From Holophaga sp. (lineage in GTDB: Bacteria; Acidobacteriota; Holophagae; Holophagales; Holophagaceae), in NCBI GenBank assembly GCA_031292735.1, contig JARLGP010000113.1:1-52490 (forward strand): DNA of 52,490 nucleotides. The letters run 5' to 3'. The notes beneath the pieces are model-generated. The model was not told where the DNA came from and ran no database searches. It saw nothing but the letters and a program-made list of their open reading frames with translations. Made by a program: the position numbers and the translations under genes. This document shows positions 51,147 through 52,490 of this stretch, in pieces (position 1 is the stretch's first letter; each line of letters starts with the position of its first letter).

Positions 51147-52310
51147 ATGCGTAAACTCATGGGCTCAGTTGACTTACGTCAAATATATACGCCCATTGGC
51201 CAGATGGCGATATTTGTCGTGGGTGCCGGCGCCCTCTGCTCGGTGATCATGATCGTCCTCGCCCTGCTTTGCCGGAACTCCGGGGCCGATCACATCCTGC
51301 GGGCCACCCAGGGGGTGGGCATCTTCGCCTACACCGTGAGCAACCTGCCCCAGGTGCTCATCGACGGCATGACCATCGGCTTCGTCTACGCGGCCATCGC
51401 CCTGGGCTACACCATGGTCTACGGCGTCCTGCAGTTCATCAACTTCGCCCATAGCGAGATCTTCGCCATCGGGGCCTTCTGCGGCGTGGAATCGCTGATC
51501 GCCCTGAACGGCGCCGGCATCCTGGCCAAGGCCGGAACCGTCAACTCGTTCGGCTACCTGGGCCTGGCCCTGCTGATCGGCATGGCCGCCGCCGGCGGCA
51601 TGGCCGTGCTGGTGGAGCGCATCGCCTACCGGCCGCTGCGCAACTCGCCCACCCTGGTGGCGCTCATTTCCGCCATCGGCGTCTCGTTCGCCCTGCAGGA
51701 CGTCATCCGCCTGACCGAAAGCCTCACCACCGGCCAGTTCTACCGGGTGATCCCGACCTTCGGGAACTTCGACGACCGGCTGGCGATCTTCCGCATCGGC
51801 TCCCGGGTGATCGACATCCAGGTGAAGTCGGTGGTGGTGATCATCGCCGCCGTGGCCATGCTGGTGGCGCTCAACTACCTGGTGCAGGCCACCAAGGTGG
51901 GCAAGGCGATCCGCGCCGTGTCCCAGGACAAGAACACCGCCGCGCTCATGGGCATCGGGGTCAACGGCATCATCTCGCTCACCTTCCTGGTGGGCGGCTC
52001 CCTGGGCGGCGCCGCCGGCGTCATGTATGCCCTGAAGTTCACCCGCATCGACCCGTTCGTGGGCTTCATCCCCGGGATGAAGGCGTTCGCCGCGGCGGTG
52101 CTGGGCGGCATCGGCAACCTCACCGGCGCCCTGCTGGGCGGCATGTTCCTCGGCATGGTCGAGAGCTTCGCCGGGGCCTACCTGGGCACCTACACCAGCG
52201 GCGCGTTCGGCGCCGAGTACAAGGACATGGTGGCGTTCCTGATCCTGATCCTGGTCATCATTTTCCGTCCCAATGGCCTGCTCGGTGAGCAAGTCTCCCA
52301 GAAGGCATAG
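51147..52310 (+). CDS. livH: Branched-chain amino-acid ABC transporter permease
   Basis: The 387-residue inner-membrane permease has about eight to ten helices. The LivH signatures IGFVYAAIALGYTMVYGVLQFINFAHSE and GKAIRAVSQDKNTAALMGI (permease loop contacting the ATPase) are broken here into recognisable parts such as NFAHSE and AVSQDKNTAAL. It works with LivM and the LivG/LivF ATPases, which must lie beyond the window. CAGGAG precedes the ATG at 51147. The first 20 codons are unusually AT-rich. LivM starts nine bases after its stop. Confidence 0.93.
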   Translation: MRKLMGSVDLRQIYTPIGQMAIFVVGAGALCSVIMIVLALLCRNSGADHILRATQGVGIFAYTVSNLPQVLIDGMTIGFVYAAIALGYTMVYGVLQFINFAHSEIFAIGAFCGVESLIALNGAGILAKAGTVNSFGYLGLALLIGMAAAGGMAVLVERIAYRPLRNSPTLVALISAIGVSFALQDVIRLTESLTTGQFYRVIPTFGNFDDRLAIFRIGSRVIDIQVKSVVVIIAAVAMLVALNYLVQATKVGKAIRAVSQDKNTAALMGIGVNGIISLTFLVGGSLGGAAGVMYALKFTRIDPFVGFIPGMKAFAAAVLGGIGNLTGALLGGMFLGMVESFAGAYLGTYTSGAFGAEYKDMVAFLILILVIIFRPNGLLGEQVSQKA

Positions 52311-52319
52311 GAGGATCCG

Positions 52320-52490
52320 ATGAAAGAATCCATCAAGCGCGCCCTCGCCTCCTTCGTGGCCCTGCTCAACCAGGGAAAGACCCCGTATTTCGTCTGCATC
52401 GGCCTGATCGCCCTGAGCACCATCCTGGTCTACTTCAGCCCGCGCTCCATCCCGGCCTTCCTGTTGTTCGTGTTCTCGGCCAGCTCCATC
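52320..52490 (+). CDS. livM: Branched-chain amino-acid ABC transporter permease, N-terminal end (partial)
   Basis: The first 57 codons of the second permease are present; the rest is outside the window. They encode a basic N-terminus (MKESIKRALASF) and the first hydrophobic helix (FVCIGLIALSTILVYF). Identity as LivM rests on position after livH and on this helix, not on a motif. GGAGG lies a few bases before the ATG. Confidence 0.8.
   Translation, partial: MKESIKRALASFVALLNQGKTPYFVCIGLIALSTILVYFSPRSIPAFLLFVFSASSI

Overview
This is a GC-rich, densely coded stretch of bacterial chromosome with no rRNA, tRNA, CRISPR array or transposase that I can recognise. The gene content is Gram-negative: an OmpA-family protein, an exported MsrB-MsrA fusion, a PBP4-type peptidase, MsbA-like ABC exporter and many secreted proteins. 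NHL-repeat secreted proteins, an AtuA-like acyl-CoA operon and LIV-type amino-acid transport fit a heterotroph such as an Acidobacteriota/Holophagae relative. That placement is inference from gene content and style only.

Layout. 1-3451: end of carA and all of carB, closed by a strong terminator. 3503-4380: a lower-GC island with a two-gene unit that looks toxin/antitoxin-like. 4435-9689: FAH-family hydrolase, a small secreted Cys/His protein, a secreted NHL-repeat protein and a DacB/PBP4 peptidase. 9810-11614: rpsA and its terminator. 11618-15489 (minus strand): secreted alpha/beta hydrolase, OmpA-like protein, MsrB-MsrA. 15939-20344: citrate synthase, ABC exporter, membrane acyltransferase-like protein. 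20354-21009 (minus): RHH/MazF-type toxin-antitoxin pair. 21175-28621: a five-gene, mostly translationally coupled operon for a branched acyl-CoA (acyl-CoA dehydrogenase, carboxylase beta, AtuA-like, enoyl-CoA hydratase, biotin carboxylase alpha). 28669-30252: Vps62/ricin-like secreted protein.

30253-35023 (minus) is a signalling block: YdcF-like, diguanylate cyclase, CBS-pair protein, sigma-54 response regulator and a degenerate histidine kinase. 35160-40450 holds a large SNF2 helicase and a DUF4143 ATPase whose start codon lies inside a near-perfect inverted repeat. 40455-43088 holds deoC, an orphan LpdD-like protein, a B3/B4-domain protein and an unusual Rossmann-MCP fusion. 43088-48801 holds a Ski2-like helicase, an MFS transporter, an orphan methyltransferase and an MBL hydrolase. 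48814-49389 is a serine hydrolase with an internal deletion. The window ends in a livK-livH-livM branched-chain amino-acid transporter; a 45-bp exact copy of a livK segment sits upstream of livK.

The most distinctive items are the soluble Rossmann-MCP fusion coupled to a B3/B4 gene, the inverted repeat over the DUF4143 start codon, the unrecognised low-GC gene pair behind carB, and the 45-bp livK fragment. The LIV transporter and the acyl-CoA operon could belong to one branched-chain amino-acid economy, but the dehydrogenase carries a SCAD-type catalytic Glu rather than the isovaleryl-CoA dehydrogenase pattern, so the substrate is open.
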